Source: Siphonodentalium dalli
Taxonomy: Eukaryota > Mollusca > Scaphopoda > Gadilida > Siphonodentaliidae
Reading direction: 5' to 3'
Assembly: GCA_032622095.1 (NCBI GenBank)
Contig: CP136066.1
Location: 8,333,784-8,397,783, forward strand
DNA: 64,000 nt
Positions 22,136 through 32,689 of the stretch are shown here, one piece after another (positions within the stretch are counted from its first letter, which is position 1; each line of letters starts with the position of its first letter). The position numbers and the translations under genes are program-made. The notes under the pieces are model-generated. The model saw only the letters and a list, made by a program, of their open reading frames with translations, was not told the origin of the DNA and searched no databases.

Positions 22136-22780
22136 ATATATACAAATCTACTGACCACAAACGTTACCTAACTGCTGAATATGACCAAACAGTCCGAATT
22201 TCCGCGCGTTTCAGGCAGGAAAATTCGTTATTTTTTATTATAAAAAATGCCGAAAAACATGTAAGAAAACGAAAATTTAAATTTTCACTGCCCCTCACCC
22301 CCCCCCCCCCCCCGGATTAAACTTCATCCATTTTTCGTAAGGATGTCTGCTCAAACTATTTCGACGTATTTTCGGGAGTATACCCCACTCACTACGTACA
22401 TGTACAGCAAAAGCCATTGTTTTTGATTCCATGCCATATGCCTGTCATTTCCTGCATAATTTGACTGAAAAAAATCCATGGAGGACAAAATGGCAACCGG
22501 AAGTAACAAAAAGAGCATTTCACGGTAACTTTCACCATAGGTGTCAGTTGCGCCACCATACATGATGTCCAATCCTAATACGATAACAATAAGTCATAAC
22601 CCGAGTTTTCAAAAATGACGATGAAAATGGCAATCGCGGAAGTCAAAAATTGAAGTGCTTTTTTAAATTTTAACTTTTTAACTTTTTAAACTAAATCTTC
22701 AAATATCGAATACATATACAGCCAATATGTAGTGGTATATATGCCATCATACAAGTTTCTAAAGCCACCAACTGGTTTCA
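22136..22780. other. No recognisable gene; poly-C run
   Basis: A long C run (about 22299-22313) interrupts low-complexity sequence. The rest is unrecognised. Confidence 0.4.
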
Positions 22781-23970
22781 GAATACATCAAATGAGTGTC
22801 CCAAACCACCTAACGAGTGTACCAAACAATATACTGAGCCACCTACATAGTATCCAAAACCAATCTATGAGTATCCCAAGCCATACGTCTGGTGCCCCAA
22901 ATTCAAATATTATCCCGAGTAAAGCATGATAAATAATCCACCCAACGAGATTCCCAAACCACCAAGTAGTGCCCAATACCATATGCAACTGGTTCCCAAC
23001 TGGTCCAAGCCAACACAATGAGTATCACAGGCCATCTAAATTACCCCGAGTATTGTCGTAGCCCCAAACATTTCAACTGACGTTCCAAGCTACACAGGTT
23101 TTGTCCCAAACTACCAAAAATGAGTGTCCCTAGCCATCTGACGTGTGACCCAAATTATCCATCCAATGAATGCCACAAACCACCAAATGAGTGTCCCAAA
23201 CAATCCAGCGAATGTTCGAACGGAAAATAATGCCCCATATGCACCAAAAATATTGTATCCGGCCATCCGAGGAGAGTCCTATGTCATACAACGGGTGTCC
23301 CAAACCACCGACTTTCGTCTCAATTCATTCAACGGCCCAATCGGTGAACCAGTCGACAAATGAGTGTCTCATTCCACCATTCGTCTGTCCCATATGCACA
23401 TCTAGTGTCCAAAACCACTCAATTGGTCTCAAACTTTCCAACGGGTGACACAAACAATTAAGTAGTGCCCCGTACCATATGTACATGATTCCCGACCTGC
23501 ACCGATAGTCCTCCAAACCATGCATCTGGTATCCTAACCACCCATGCAATGAGTATCACAAGCCACCCAATGGGTGTCTCAATTAAATTCAACCCTGCAA
23601 CGATTGTTCCAAACCATTGTGCATGGTAGTGCCTCAAACAATGTAACTTTAGGTCTTCCTATCCACATAGGTTCAAACCACCAAAAGTCGTGTCAATCTA
23701 TTAAATGGCCCAATCATTGAACAAATCGACAAATTAGTGTCACATTCAACCACACGTGTGTCCCATATCCAAGTCGGGTGTCAAAAACAACCCAATTGAT
23801 ATCTCAAACCATGCTATGGGTGTCATAAACCACCCAGCGAGTGACCCAAACAATAAAACTAGTATCAAAAACCAGCCATTGAGTTCACAATTCATCCAAA
23901 TGGTGTCACAAACCAGCTACTAACTTGCATCTCAATACATCCAAACAAGTGTACAAAACCCTCCTCCGAG
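22781..23970 (+). repeat. Degenerate minisatellite, about 30-bp units, forward orientation
   Basis: Forty-odd strongly diverged units around the pattern (A)GTGTCCCAAACCACC(C/A)AA(T/C)GA. The clearest are near 22795, 23120, 23185 and 23300. Spacing drifts between about 26 and 35 bases, so the open frames crossing it are incidental. The same motif runs in the opposite orientation at 24520-24990. Confidence 0.7.
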
Positions 23971-23973
23971 TAT

Positions 23974-24203
23974 TCAACCCTTTCGTGATGGGTGATGTGC
24001 TGCTACAGCATTAATGACCCCGTGCCATGCATTCTCCCAAATATGCGAGTTTCCCATAGGGAGTCTTGCATATGTTATGAGAATTGTGTGACTCACATGG
24101 CCAAGGTAAGTAACGTTAGGCAAATACATTTTCTTATATATGCGATGCGCCCTATGGCACAAGATTTTCGCAAAATTTCAAGAAGCTACGGTCAAGGGTT
24201 AAA
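23974..24203 (+). mobile_element. Decayed palindrome MITE, subfamily B, copy 4
   Basis: The left end TCAACCCTTTCGTGATGGG and the right end CGGTCAAGGGTTAA match subfamily B ends. Inside are eroded versions of the palindromes (GTGCCATGCATTCTCCCAAA... and CATTTTCTTATATATGCGAT...). It sits between the two oppositely oriented halves of the degenerate minisatellite. The closing TTAA (24200-24203) is directly reused as the start of the next element. Confidence 0.6.
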
Positions 24204-24490
24204 GGCACGGGCGGCCTTCGTTGCGGAAATATTCGTATTTGTTCAAAATCGCCATCAACAGAAGGAATATTAAACTATATATATAGTTTTGTTCATATGT
24301 CAAACATAATCAGCGCGTAAATAGTATATTGTCGTCGAGACTTACGATGGTGTACGTAAACAAGAGACTGCTCGTGTTACAGAAGTTGTGCTTCTGTTTA
24401 CATAAAACAGAGCTATTCTATTGGTTAATCACACAAACAAAGATATAAACATATAAATGAGAAAAACAGTAACAAATAACGCTCTTTAGA
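24204..24490 (+). mobile_element. Partial TTAA element, AGGCACGG family
   Basis: Starts immediately after TTAA with AGGCACGGGCGGCCTTCG. Through about 24490 it matches the left part of the element at 32811-33295 (shared ATATTC(G/A)TATTTGTTC, CAGCGCGTAAA/ATCGCGTAAA, TTAATCACACA, ACGCTCTTTA). The right terminus is not found, so this copy is truncated. Confidence 0.6.
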
Positions 24491-24519
24491 CACCAGGCGG
24501 ATTTTTTTTTAGACATTCT

Positions 24520-24990
24520 TGGTCCTGGTGGTTTGAGGCAATCGTCATGTTGCATGGGACGGCCATTGGATGGGTATGAACACTCATTGATTGGTTTTAT
24601 TGGACACACATGCGATGGTGTAGGGTTCTCAGTTGATGGTTTGAGATGCACGTTGTGAGGTTTGGGACACCACTTGCATGATTTGGGACATTCTCTGGAT
24701 CATATATCGTGTCAATCGTTGGCTGGTTCGGATTACTCCTTAGGGTGTGTTTGGATGGTTTGCGACACTAGTTTGGTCGATTGGGATGCGTAATGGGTGG
24801 TTCGGTACACTGGTTGGCAATTGGGGGTACCCGTTCTATGGACTGTGTTGATTTGGTATACTATATTAATTAAGATGATGGTTTGAGACCCCCGATGCGT
24901 GGACTTAAGCTCCTTAGATGACACTCGTTAAGTGGTTTTGGACACTCATTGGATACGTTTGGATACAAGTTTGGTGGCGTTTGACAATCA
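24520..24990 (-). repeat. Degenerate minisatellite, reverse orientation
   Basis: Units such as GGTTTGGGACACCACTT, GATTTGGGACATTC and GTGGTTTTGGACACTCATTG are reverse complements of the motif at 22781-23970. The two tracts point toward each other across about 0.5 kb of transposon sequence. Confidence 0.65.
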
Positions 24991-25683
24991 TCTCATGGCA
25001 TATATGACCATTGGCTATAAATTATATGTGAAGATTTAGTTACAATATAAATTATTGAAAATATATTTTTCTTATTTTCGATGCCATGGAAACAGTCTTG
25101 TGACCTTTAGCCAAACTTGCCCAATTTACTGCTGCCGGTCGCCATTTTGTCCCTATTTTCGATATTGACGCCATCGTTTCTGCTAAAATGGGCATTAATG
25201 GTTCATATCTGCCATCGTATTGGTATTCAGTATTCAGTACAGTGTGAGTTCAATTCCCTTCTGGGCATTACAATAATAATTGATTTATTCGAAATTGTGT
25301 TTTAAATCTATTTTAATTTGATGGACACTGAAGGGCCAAATTCTCGTGATATGGCTCATTATTATCATATATCGATTTACCATGGTAAAAAAAAAAATCT
25401 AAAAAAAACAAGTGGAAATTATCTGGTAAAATGTAGCGAAATTTGCACAATTTTACCACTTCCGGACACCATTTTGTCTGCTATTTTGGATTTTGTAATG
25501 ACAACAATAATAATTTATTAATAATTCCACAAAGAACGAAATATCTAACAATAAAGATATACACGTAAATAGGACTTTTTTTCAAACAACTCTATAGAAT
25601 TCCCCCAAAGCGGATTTTGAAAATGTTGTTCCCCCGATTCTGCCCGAAAAAAATCACAAAAACATTGCATATTGTAGATTTTC
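24991..25683. other. Weak internal duplication, no gene
   Basis: Blocks around 25085-25185 and 25380-25505 share CCATGG, (C/G)CCAAATTT/GCACAATTTAC, CCGG and CCATTTTGTC(C/T)(C/G)TATTTT in the same order, suggesting an old tandem duplication about 300 bp apart. Otherwise unrecognised. Confidence 0.35.
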
Positions 25684-25780
25684 CATTGTTTTATCGCTTA
25701 TATGAGAATATGAAATACTAGGTGTTACTGCACCATTGATTCTGACCAAGAATCATGCAAATCTTAGCTAAAGGGCTTCT
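25684..25780 (+). repeat. 97-bp direct repeat, left copy
   Basis: CATTGTTTTATCGCTTATAT ... AGGGCTTCT, repeated at 26345-26441 with only six or so differences. The copies enclose 564 bp without a coding signal. Their ends do not show the TG...CA of an LTR. Confidence 0.85.
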
Positions 25781-26344
25781 CCAGAAAGTAGTACTCAGAA
25801 AGTATACATGACGAAAGTTTATCTGTAAAATCAATTAGAAAACTGGTGACGGAGAGTTGCTCGCCCACTTTTGAAAACACCCATGACGTTGGATATCAAC
25901 TCATGAATAACTATTGAGAGCTGAATGACATTACTTCAATGCGGATGTTGTTTAGCCGGGTTCTGACTCCAGCAATCAATTCTGCCCGTGTTTATACTTG
26001 ACATAAATATGTCATCGTCCTCGCTTCAAATGTCCATATAGTTCTGCAGCTTTCAAAGAAATTCCCAAACGCGGTCATACTTGACATTGTTTCGCGCGAA
26101 CTTGTCTTTTCCCATTGTGCAGGATTGTCTCTCTGATAGGGACATATCATTCTATCTGATGGGATGAGTCCGGTGTTTTAGGTGTCCTCTTATATAGCAA
26201 GCAACAACATACTTTCAAATAAATCGAATCATAAATGGGAATGTCCCACCAGAAAGAGTTCATAGAATACAGGCTTCACATAATACATGATTGTGCAGCT
26301 TAATAAATACCTAACAAAGTCACATTTAATTAAAAGGAATATCG

Positions 26345-26441
26345 CATTGTTTTATCGCTTATATGAGAATATGAAATGCTAGGTGTTACTGCAACATTGA
26401 TTCTGACCAAGAATCATACAGATCTTAGCTACAGGGCTTCT
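26345..26441 (+). repeat. 97-bp direct repeat, right copy
   Basis: See 25684-25780; same length and orientation, 661 bp downstream. Sequence identity stops abruptly at both edges. Confidence 0.85.
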
Positions 26442-27360
26442 ATAACGAAATTCCGATAAAATTGCCAGGTAAATTTGACAGCGAGTGAACGTACGGGGTC
26501 CATAACATTTTATTATCTCATAATTTTCTACACCATTTTTAATGAATTCGCTTGGTGATTTTTTTGTTTTTTTACCATTTGGTCTGTGAAGAATGATGAT
26601 AGTGGAGATAGTATTAAGAAAAAATATTATCTGTGCGTACGGCAGTGCAAATAAAACTATTGTTTCGGGTTTTTGTTGGGTACTTAAAGGGGTACTGTAC
26701 ACAGAGATAGGCACTTTTTTTATTTACTCCCATTGACATAACTTTCAAGTTAGATTGTGTTCGTGTTATATGAGTTTCGTATAAACCTAATTTAGCGACG
26801 AAAATATTGATCTTGGAAATAATAATATTACGATTTCAAACTACGCGCCATGTTTTTGACATTCACCGGAGAAGACGCAGGTTGCAGGATGAACCGGAAG
26901 TTCAATTGATGCCTGCAATCTCTTCCATCGAACAATCTCACCCCCTATACAAATACTTGACGCTTTATGAATCTTGTTTCTTCTCTTGTTTTCCAAATTG
27001 GTTATAGCGGGACTTCCTTTTGCATGTAACATGTTTTGTTCGCAGCTCAATAATGTTCGTCGTAAATGGCCGTCGATAAAAGACACCCAACATGTGAGAT
27101 TTCAAGAACGGTAACTCGTAATGGCATAATTCGCCATTTTATGACTCCAGCCATAAATTTATTTATATTAAATAATTCAATTTGACTTTTATGATAGCCT
27201 GTTAACCGGAACGTTTTCAGTAGACACCGTCGACTCAAATACGTTATTTTAAAATATAATATTGATATTAGATCGCAATTGTTACCGGGAATTTATTGAA
27301 ATTGAAATTGGCGTACAGTACCCCTATAATTCGAACCCACCATATCCTTAACACATATCC
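26442..27360. other. No recognisable gene
   Basis: AT-rich; an AAAGGGGTACTGTAC word (26687) is echoed in inverted form (GTACAGTACCCC, 27312). The two may be the ends of a short element of about 640 bp (26687-27326), but I see no other support. Confidence 0.3.
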
Positions 27361-27440
27361 CCAGAACAAAAATTACCCACCCCAATAATACTTACTCCTA
27401 TATAATTAAGTATTATTGGGGTGAGGTAATTTTGTTCTGG
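27361..27440. repeat. 80-bp hairpin, 34-bp arms
   Basis: CCAGAACAAAAATTACC ... GGTAATTTTGTTCTGG, arms nearly complementary with a 12-base AT loop. It directly abuts the right arm of the 20.7/28.0-kb inverted repeat. Confidence 0.85.
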
Positions 27441-27990
27441 TGACCTGTGCTTCTTAAATGAAAACGCACGGAATTTCGTTTCTTAAACGAGGTTTTTATG
27501 ACCAGCGATAGCAGGATAACTATTGAGGAAAAAATAAGCTTTTTGTGCAAATAAAAGTAAATTTTCGGTTTTTTTGGGGGTATTTTCAAAAAACCCATTC
27601 TGAAATGAAAACGCGAAGGAATTTTGTTTCAGAAATTGTGTATTATTGATCAGTGATGACTAGAGCACTATTCATTCGAAACTCAACTTTGTACTCAAAA
27701 GTGCAAATGGAAGTCATTTTGGGGGTTTTGTGGGTACTTTCAAAACCCCCTTTCTGAAATTAAAACGCCAGGAAATTTCGTTTCAGAAATTGTGTATTGT
27801 TGATCAGTAATTGCTGGAGCACTATTAGTACAAAAATCAGCTTTGTACTCAAAAGTGCAGCCCCTAAACGCCAGGAATATGGAACTTAAGAAATCCGATT
27901 TCTTATAACGTTCCTGGGGTGTAACAAATCTGGGGCCTCAAACCTTTCGTACGCGATTGTGCAAATAGAACCCAGCAGGCTCCCTGATTA
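27441..27990 (-). repeat. Long inverted repeat, right arm
   Basis: Reverse complement of the arrangement at 20730-21250. On the minus strand it reads GGAGCCTGCTGGGTTCTATT, GTACGAAAGGTTTGAGG, then three or four subunits of about 165-170 bp, each containing TTCCTGGCGTTTT and GAGTACAAAG. Similarity between the arms is high in the outer 250 bp and lower inside. Confidence 0.75.
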
Positions 27991-28751
27991 ATAGGATGAC
28001 CAGCGTGATAGACTAGACATCTATTGATTGATTTATTGATTGAGAGTTTAACGTCGCTTTAACCACTATGCGCCATATATCACGACCATACTGGACATAT
28101 AAATGCAGACACGTGCTTCAATTAATAGTTATAGTATACCGGTCTGATTTAGTACTGTGTATTAAATTTTAGCTACCTTTCTTCTAGTATTTAAATTCGC
28201 GTAGTACTTATTTTTCGCACACCCAATGGTGGGCGAATTTAACACTGAGCGAAAAAAAATACGACTTCAAGTTTACCGTATTTCCACAGGGAAAATAAGA
28301 TATGGTAATTGTTTGTAAGAATCACACATACCAGAGTGAAAGCAGAAAAACGTGTTATCAAATCAATAAACCACGAGTGAAGCCATGCTCATATATTCAC
28401 ATGTAATAATATCACATCAAGTTTTACATGTACATGCAGCGAAGTGTTGATTTTTGTTCTAAAGTCAGCAGCCAATGCGATGTTTTTGTTTACTACTTCC
28501 CACTTCATATCAATGATGTTCATATATAAAGATTTAACTATATCACAATGATTATTTAAAGCACCCGTATTCAATCAAATATAATTATTATACTATTATG
28601 ACGGGGCCGTTCTATATGCCTTGCATATTATCATATTATAAATTTATGTTACATAGTAGAAGGTTTTGTTTGATATCTTTTCAGAAGGAATTGTAGAGAA
28701 TAATAAATACTTGGGATGGCAATGGGTTTATTGATAACAAATAATAATATA
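27991..28751. other. No recognisable gene
   Basis: Contains TGATTGATTTATTGATTGA microrepeats (28025) and the word CCAATGGTGGGCGAATTTAA. No coding signal. Confidence 0.35.
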
Positions 28752-29373
28752 TGCACTTATATAGCACATTACACAGTAAATATTAGTTTCAATGCGGTTT
28801 ACATGATAATTACTAGGTCTGATGCACTTATATAGCACATTACACAGTAAATTAGTTTCAATGCGGTTTACATGATAATTACTAGGTCTGATGCACTTAT
28901 ATAGCACATTACACAGTAAATTAGTTTCAATGCGGTTTACATGATAATTACTAGGTCTGATGCACTTATATAGCACATTACACAGTAAATTAATTTCAAT
29001 GCGGTTTACATGATAATTACTAGGTCTGATGCACTTATATAGCACATTACACAGTAAATATTAGTTTCAATGCGGTTTACATGATAATTACTAGGTCTGA
29101 TGCACTTATATAGCACATTACACAGTAAATTAGTTTCAATGCGGTTTACATGATAATTACTAGGTCTGATGCACTTATATAGCACATTACACAGTAAATT
29201 AGTTTCAATGCGGTTTACATGATAATTACTAGGTCTGATGCACTTATATAGCACATTACACAGTAAATTAATTTCAATGCGGTTTACATGATAATTACTA
29301 GGTCTGATGCACTTATATAGCACATTACACAGTAAATTAATTTCAATGCGGTTTACATGATAATTACTAGGTC
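28752..29373. repeat. 69-bp minisatellite, 9 units with a 4-unit higher-order repeat
   Basis: Unit TGCACTTATATAGCACATTA ... CTAGGTCTGA, 69 bp, nearly identical. A two-base-longer variant (TAAATATTAG for TAAATTAG) occurs in units 1 and 5, 278 bp apart. The array is therefore a duplicated block of four units plus a ninth. The two 105-codon minus-strand frames over it differ only by this structure and are not genes. Confidence 0.9.
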
Positions 29374-30507
29374 ACAAGGCATTGATCCTCACTTGGGAGG
29401 AGTCAATCCGAGCAACTAATGAGCGCATCAGGATTAGCATACTGATAATACCCATCGACTCCCGACCGGGTACTCACTTAACGGACGAGTCCCCCCGCGA
29501 CACCTGTTAGATACTGACCGCCCTCCGAATATGTGTGGAGCCTTTGAATATACATTGAAGTCGGTTCGTGAGACAAATGAGCATGGTGGTAAAGCAGCGG
29601 GAAGCATAAGTCTATTCAGTTAAGCTAAACGCCGCCGACAGCTAGCGACCAAAGTTATGTAACACGCGCTGTGGTCAGTTATAGTGGCCAACAGACTGTT
29701 CGTTATTATAAATTGTTTGTGCCTCTTGGGATGCCAGACACCGGCGTTTACATGCTTTTACGCATAGTCAAACTTTTTACGCATAGTCAAAAGTGTAAAG
29801 ATTTTCCATATTTCAAAAATAAACGGGCCATAAATGTCACGTATAATCGATAAATGGAACATAAGTGATTTCTACAAACCTCACTTTTCGTCCAGTGTTA
29901 TAGCCTAAATTTAGACTGTTTATGTACACATGATGTACGATGCCTTCGTACAGGCGCTGCTTTAGTTTGATCAGAACATTATCCGATACTCAACCGTATG
30001 AAAAGATGACTTATTTAACCGATATTTCCGTTACGAAATGACAGGTCGACATACATTGACGTGATGTGTTGCCATATGCATTATACTGTTAGCTTGCTCA
30101 ATCACAAGGAACCAATTATTCCACTTCTAGAACTGTCGGCCTACGTCATCAATCAATGCTCAAACCACCACCCCACCCCCGATTTGTGTGAGTACCAGGC
30201 AGCTGCTGTGTTCCACTGTAGTGCATGTATAGTAAGTACGCATGCGCTGTTCCAACTGACATTGTGTGACAACCAACTAATATTTACGAAAAATTCCAAT
30301 CATATCAATCATATTAGTTAAGAAAAAATGACGTCTGAACTAAGCACAACTTATTAAACTTAATTACTTATAATATAATTGCATCCAATGCTTGTCAATT
30401 AATGTGTATGCTCATTCTGAGGTTTTGTGCATTGTAGTAACAGTTATAAATTTAAAGCATTAAGGATTTATCAAATGATACCCGACTATTGACGTTATCA
30501 ATAAACC
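29374..30507. other. GC-richer unrecognised segment, then ordinary DNA
   Basis: 29374-29600 is noticeably GC-rich and rich in CCCGACCGGG/GGACGAGTCC words, unlike its neighbours, but it is not a recognisable rRNA, tRNA or coding region. Its first bases, GTCACAAGGCATTGATC (29371-29387), are identical to part of the 45-bp minisatellite unit at 15.9-16.7 kb. An 86-codon frame at 30061-30321 is unrecognised. Confidence 0.3.
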
Positions 30508-30754
30508 TTAGCACTTTGATGACTGAAGCTTTCTGAATTATTGCGAAAACCCCGTGCCAATGCATTCTCTTATATATACGAGTCGCCCATAGGGCATTTG
30601 CATTGACCTAACACTATTTACCTTGATCTTGTAAGCTAGTGCATTCTTGTATATATGCGAGGCTCCCTATGGGAGACTCGCATATATAATATAATTCACT
30701 GGCACATGGATTTTAATGCTGAACCAGCGCAGCTCCCGTCATGATAATGGTTAA
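30508..30754 (+). mobile_element. Palindrome MITE, subfamily B, copy 5 (left hairpin partly deleted)
   Basis: The right end GCTCCCGTCATGATAATGGTTAA and left end TTAGCACTTTGATGACTGAAGC are subfamily B ends. The right palindrome (about 30638-30706) has core GAGGCTCCCTATGGGAGACTCG, an alternative self-complementary core. The left palindrome is truncated after GAGTCGCCCATAGGGC. Confidence 0.6.
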
Positions 30755-31156
30755 ACTTACCATCCATGCCGTAACACCTATTGGTAGCACCCCCTGTAGA
30801 CGTTGGTAACAGAACCTCTCCCGACCCGCATGGTTTAGATCCATAACTCTCCCCCTGTGTAAGAAATATAAGGAAACTGACGCTCCAAATGATATAACAG
30901 ACTTGATGGCGGAATTGTAGTATATTTTACTCGATTTTACCAAACAAATCCGAAAGAGTGACATCTTTCATGTTAAGTTACACATAGAATATTCCGGTTT
31001 ATTAGAATCGGTTGTTTACGTTTGTTTTCGTTTTAACTGGAAGCCGAAGTGTTCCATAATGTACTCGGCTAAGTTATATGCCGTCAACCGAGTACACCCA
31101 TAACAATCGAATGCACCCTTATTCAAAAAGAAAAGATACTTGTCCATTTTTATTGT
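30755..31156. other. No recognisable gene
   Basis: Short 83-codon minus frame at 30713-30964 overlaps the MITE end and is not credible. Contains CCGAGTAC/GTACTCGG inverted words near 31060-31090. Confidence 0.35.
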
Positions 31157-31540
31157 AAGTGGTCCTGTATTACTTATTAGTTAAACATTTCTTACACGGA
31201 ACATTTTGCGATATATATTAAATTTTTAATTTACAAATTACCCGGTATATATACGTGATATAATTAATTCAATTTACGACCACGTGGTTTTGTTTATGTT
31301 TACCTTACGATTGCTAGAATATTTTCGACGGAATAACTTCTTGAGGTGAATTGAGTTCGCATATTTTTTAAAATACGTAAACACTGCCGTAACTGACTTT
31401 TTTCAGATTAAATTACCACTTTCAATTGACAATACTTGATGTGGTTTTCAGAAATAGATCACGTCTTCTACGGAATAAACCCGTTTATTGTCGCAATTGT
31501 GATATTTGATTACATTTATTTGTGGTTTTATGTGAGCTGG
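31157..31540 (+). repeat. Dispersed repeat, copy 2 (partner 16689-17075)
   Basis: Full-length relative of 16689-17075 in the same orientation without the 45-bp array at its left. Preserved blocks include CAGTTAAACATTTCTTACAC (as TTAGTTAAACATTTCTTACAC here) and TGATATAATTAATT. Confidence 0.7.
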
Positions 31541-32449
31541 TCACTACGCGTGAATCATGTCATATAAAGGCTATCGTGGCATTATCGTACGTAAACTAGT
31601 ATATCGCTATCCCAGTATATTAGCTTGTTTACGTACGAGCAGATTTGGACTACTTGTACCCAAGTACACATTGCGAGTGGCATCTGGCAAAATGTGATAA
31701 CAAAAACTACAAGTGGTTTGTGGACACCATGATGCACGCTGGTCCGAAATTTATTCTTGCCAATTTATTTTCCAAATGAAAATAACACATTTTACTTATA
31801 GTTTTGCAGATAACGAGCCGAATCGTGATGTGACTTGCGCTTAGCATGGCATATAGTCAGCAATCTGCAACTGATGATGGTCTTATCAAAATATTTTGGC
31901 ATCTTTTTAACTCATTGGGAGTATTTTTAAAAAAATTACAAATTCTACCTTTGGCATTAAATAATCTTGTTTTTGTGGGGTACGTTCTAAAATTATTTAA
32001 GAAATTCTAATAAACCGCCCCAGGGTCCATCTTCCACCTCAAAATTCATTCATCAGAACGAGGAGCAATTTGTCTGCGAGAAATTGGGACCATCATCACA
32101 TTTAGCCTCGAATCTTCTTTAATATGCCAAAATCAGACAACCTCCCCTTTCTTTTGACATCCATACAATTGTGCACCACCTTCATTATGTGGGGAAATTA
32201 TATGACGGATAGGTTGTAAGCCATTATTTATTTCACTCTACTTATGTTGACAAACGGAAAGACCGTAAGGTCCGTCAGCCAGTACTCCATTCTGAATTGT
32301 TATTGTCATTCCGGGGGGCTAGGTGTGATTTTCGTTGACCCGGCAGATGTGTTACCTTGCCAGGCACCCACTTACCTGTATCGGTTAACCTATAAAACAA
32401 CGTATGTGCAAAACGTGATAACAAAAACTACAAGTGGTTTGTGGACACC
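31541..32449. repeat. Region with a hairpin and a 95-bp direct repeat
   Basis: CGTACGTAAAC and GTTTACGTACG around 31588-31638 form a loose hairpin. A block of about 95 bp beginning CAAAATGTGATAACAAAAAC (31688-31782) recurs at 32408-32504 with few changes (GTGGTTTGTGGACACCATGA in both). No coding region is visible; a 69-codon frame at 32244-32453 ends in the second repeat. Confidence 0.6.
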
Positions 32450-32684
32450 ATGATCGCGCTGGTCAGAAATTTACTCTTGCCAATTTATTTTTCAAATGAA
32501 ATTTGTTTCTGCCAAAATCTTTAGAATTTGACAAACGCTATCCCTGAGGGTATCATTTTCTGCCACCATGCGTCTTATGTTTCGACACTATCGGTTTGAG
32601 CGAATTTCGATATCGATAGGAAAGAAGTTAGTTAATAATTTTACTCGCATCTTTATTGTGGATTATTATACAACAATAAACCTA
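32450..32684 (+). repeat. Dispersed repeat left of the 38-bp array (partner 35905-36135)
   Basis: Shared blocks with 35905-36135 in the same orientation: CGCGCTGG(T/A)C, TATGTTTCGACACT, GATATCGATAGGAAAG, GTTAGTTAATAATT and ACAACAATAAACC. The array begins six bases after the last block here, while the second copy lies 0.9 kb beyond the array. Confidence 0.65.
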
Positions 32685-32689
32685 TAATA

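Noticed and set aside
25684-26441. LTR retrotransposon bounded by 97-bp repeats
   Set aside because: No TG...CA ends, no primer-binding site or polypurine tract seen, and no coding remnants between them.
28728-29323. Two 105-codon repetitive frames
   Set aside because: Products of the 69-bp array (69 is a multiple of three).
29480-29520. Hammerhead-ribozyme-like GGACGAGTCC segment
   Set aside because: The invariant CTGATGA and GAAA core motifs are not both present and no three-stem fold is evident.
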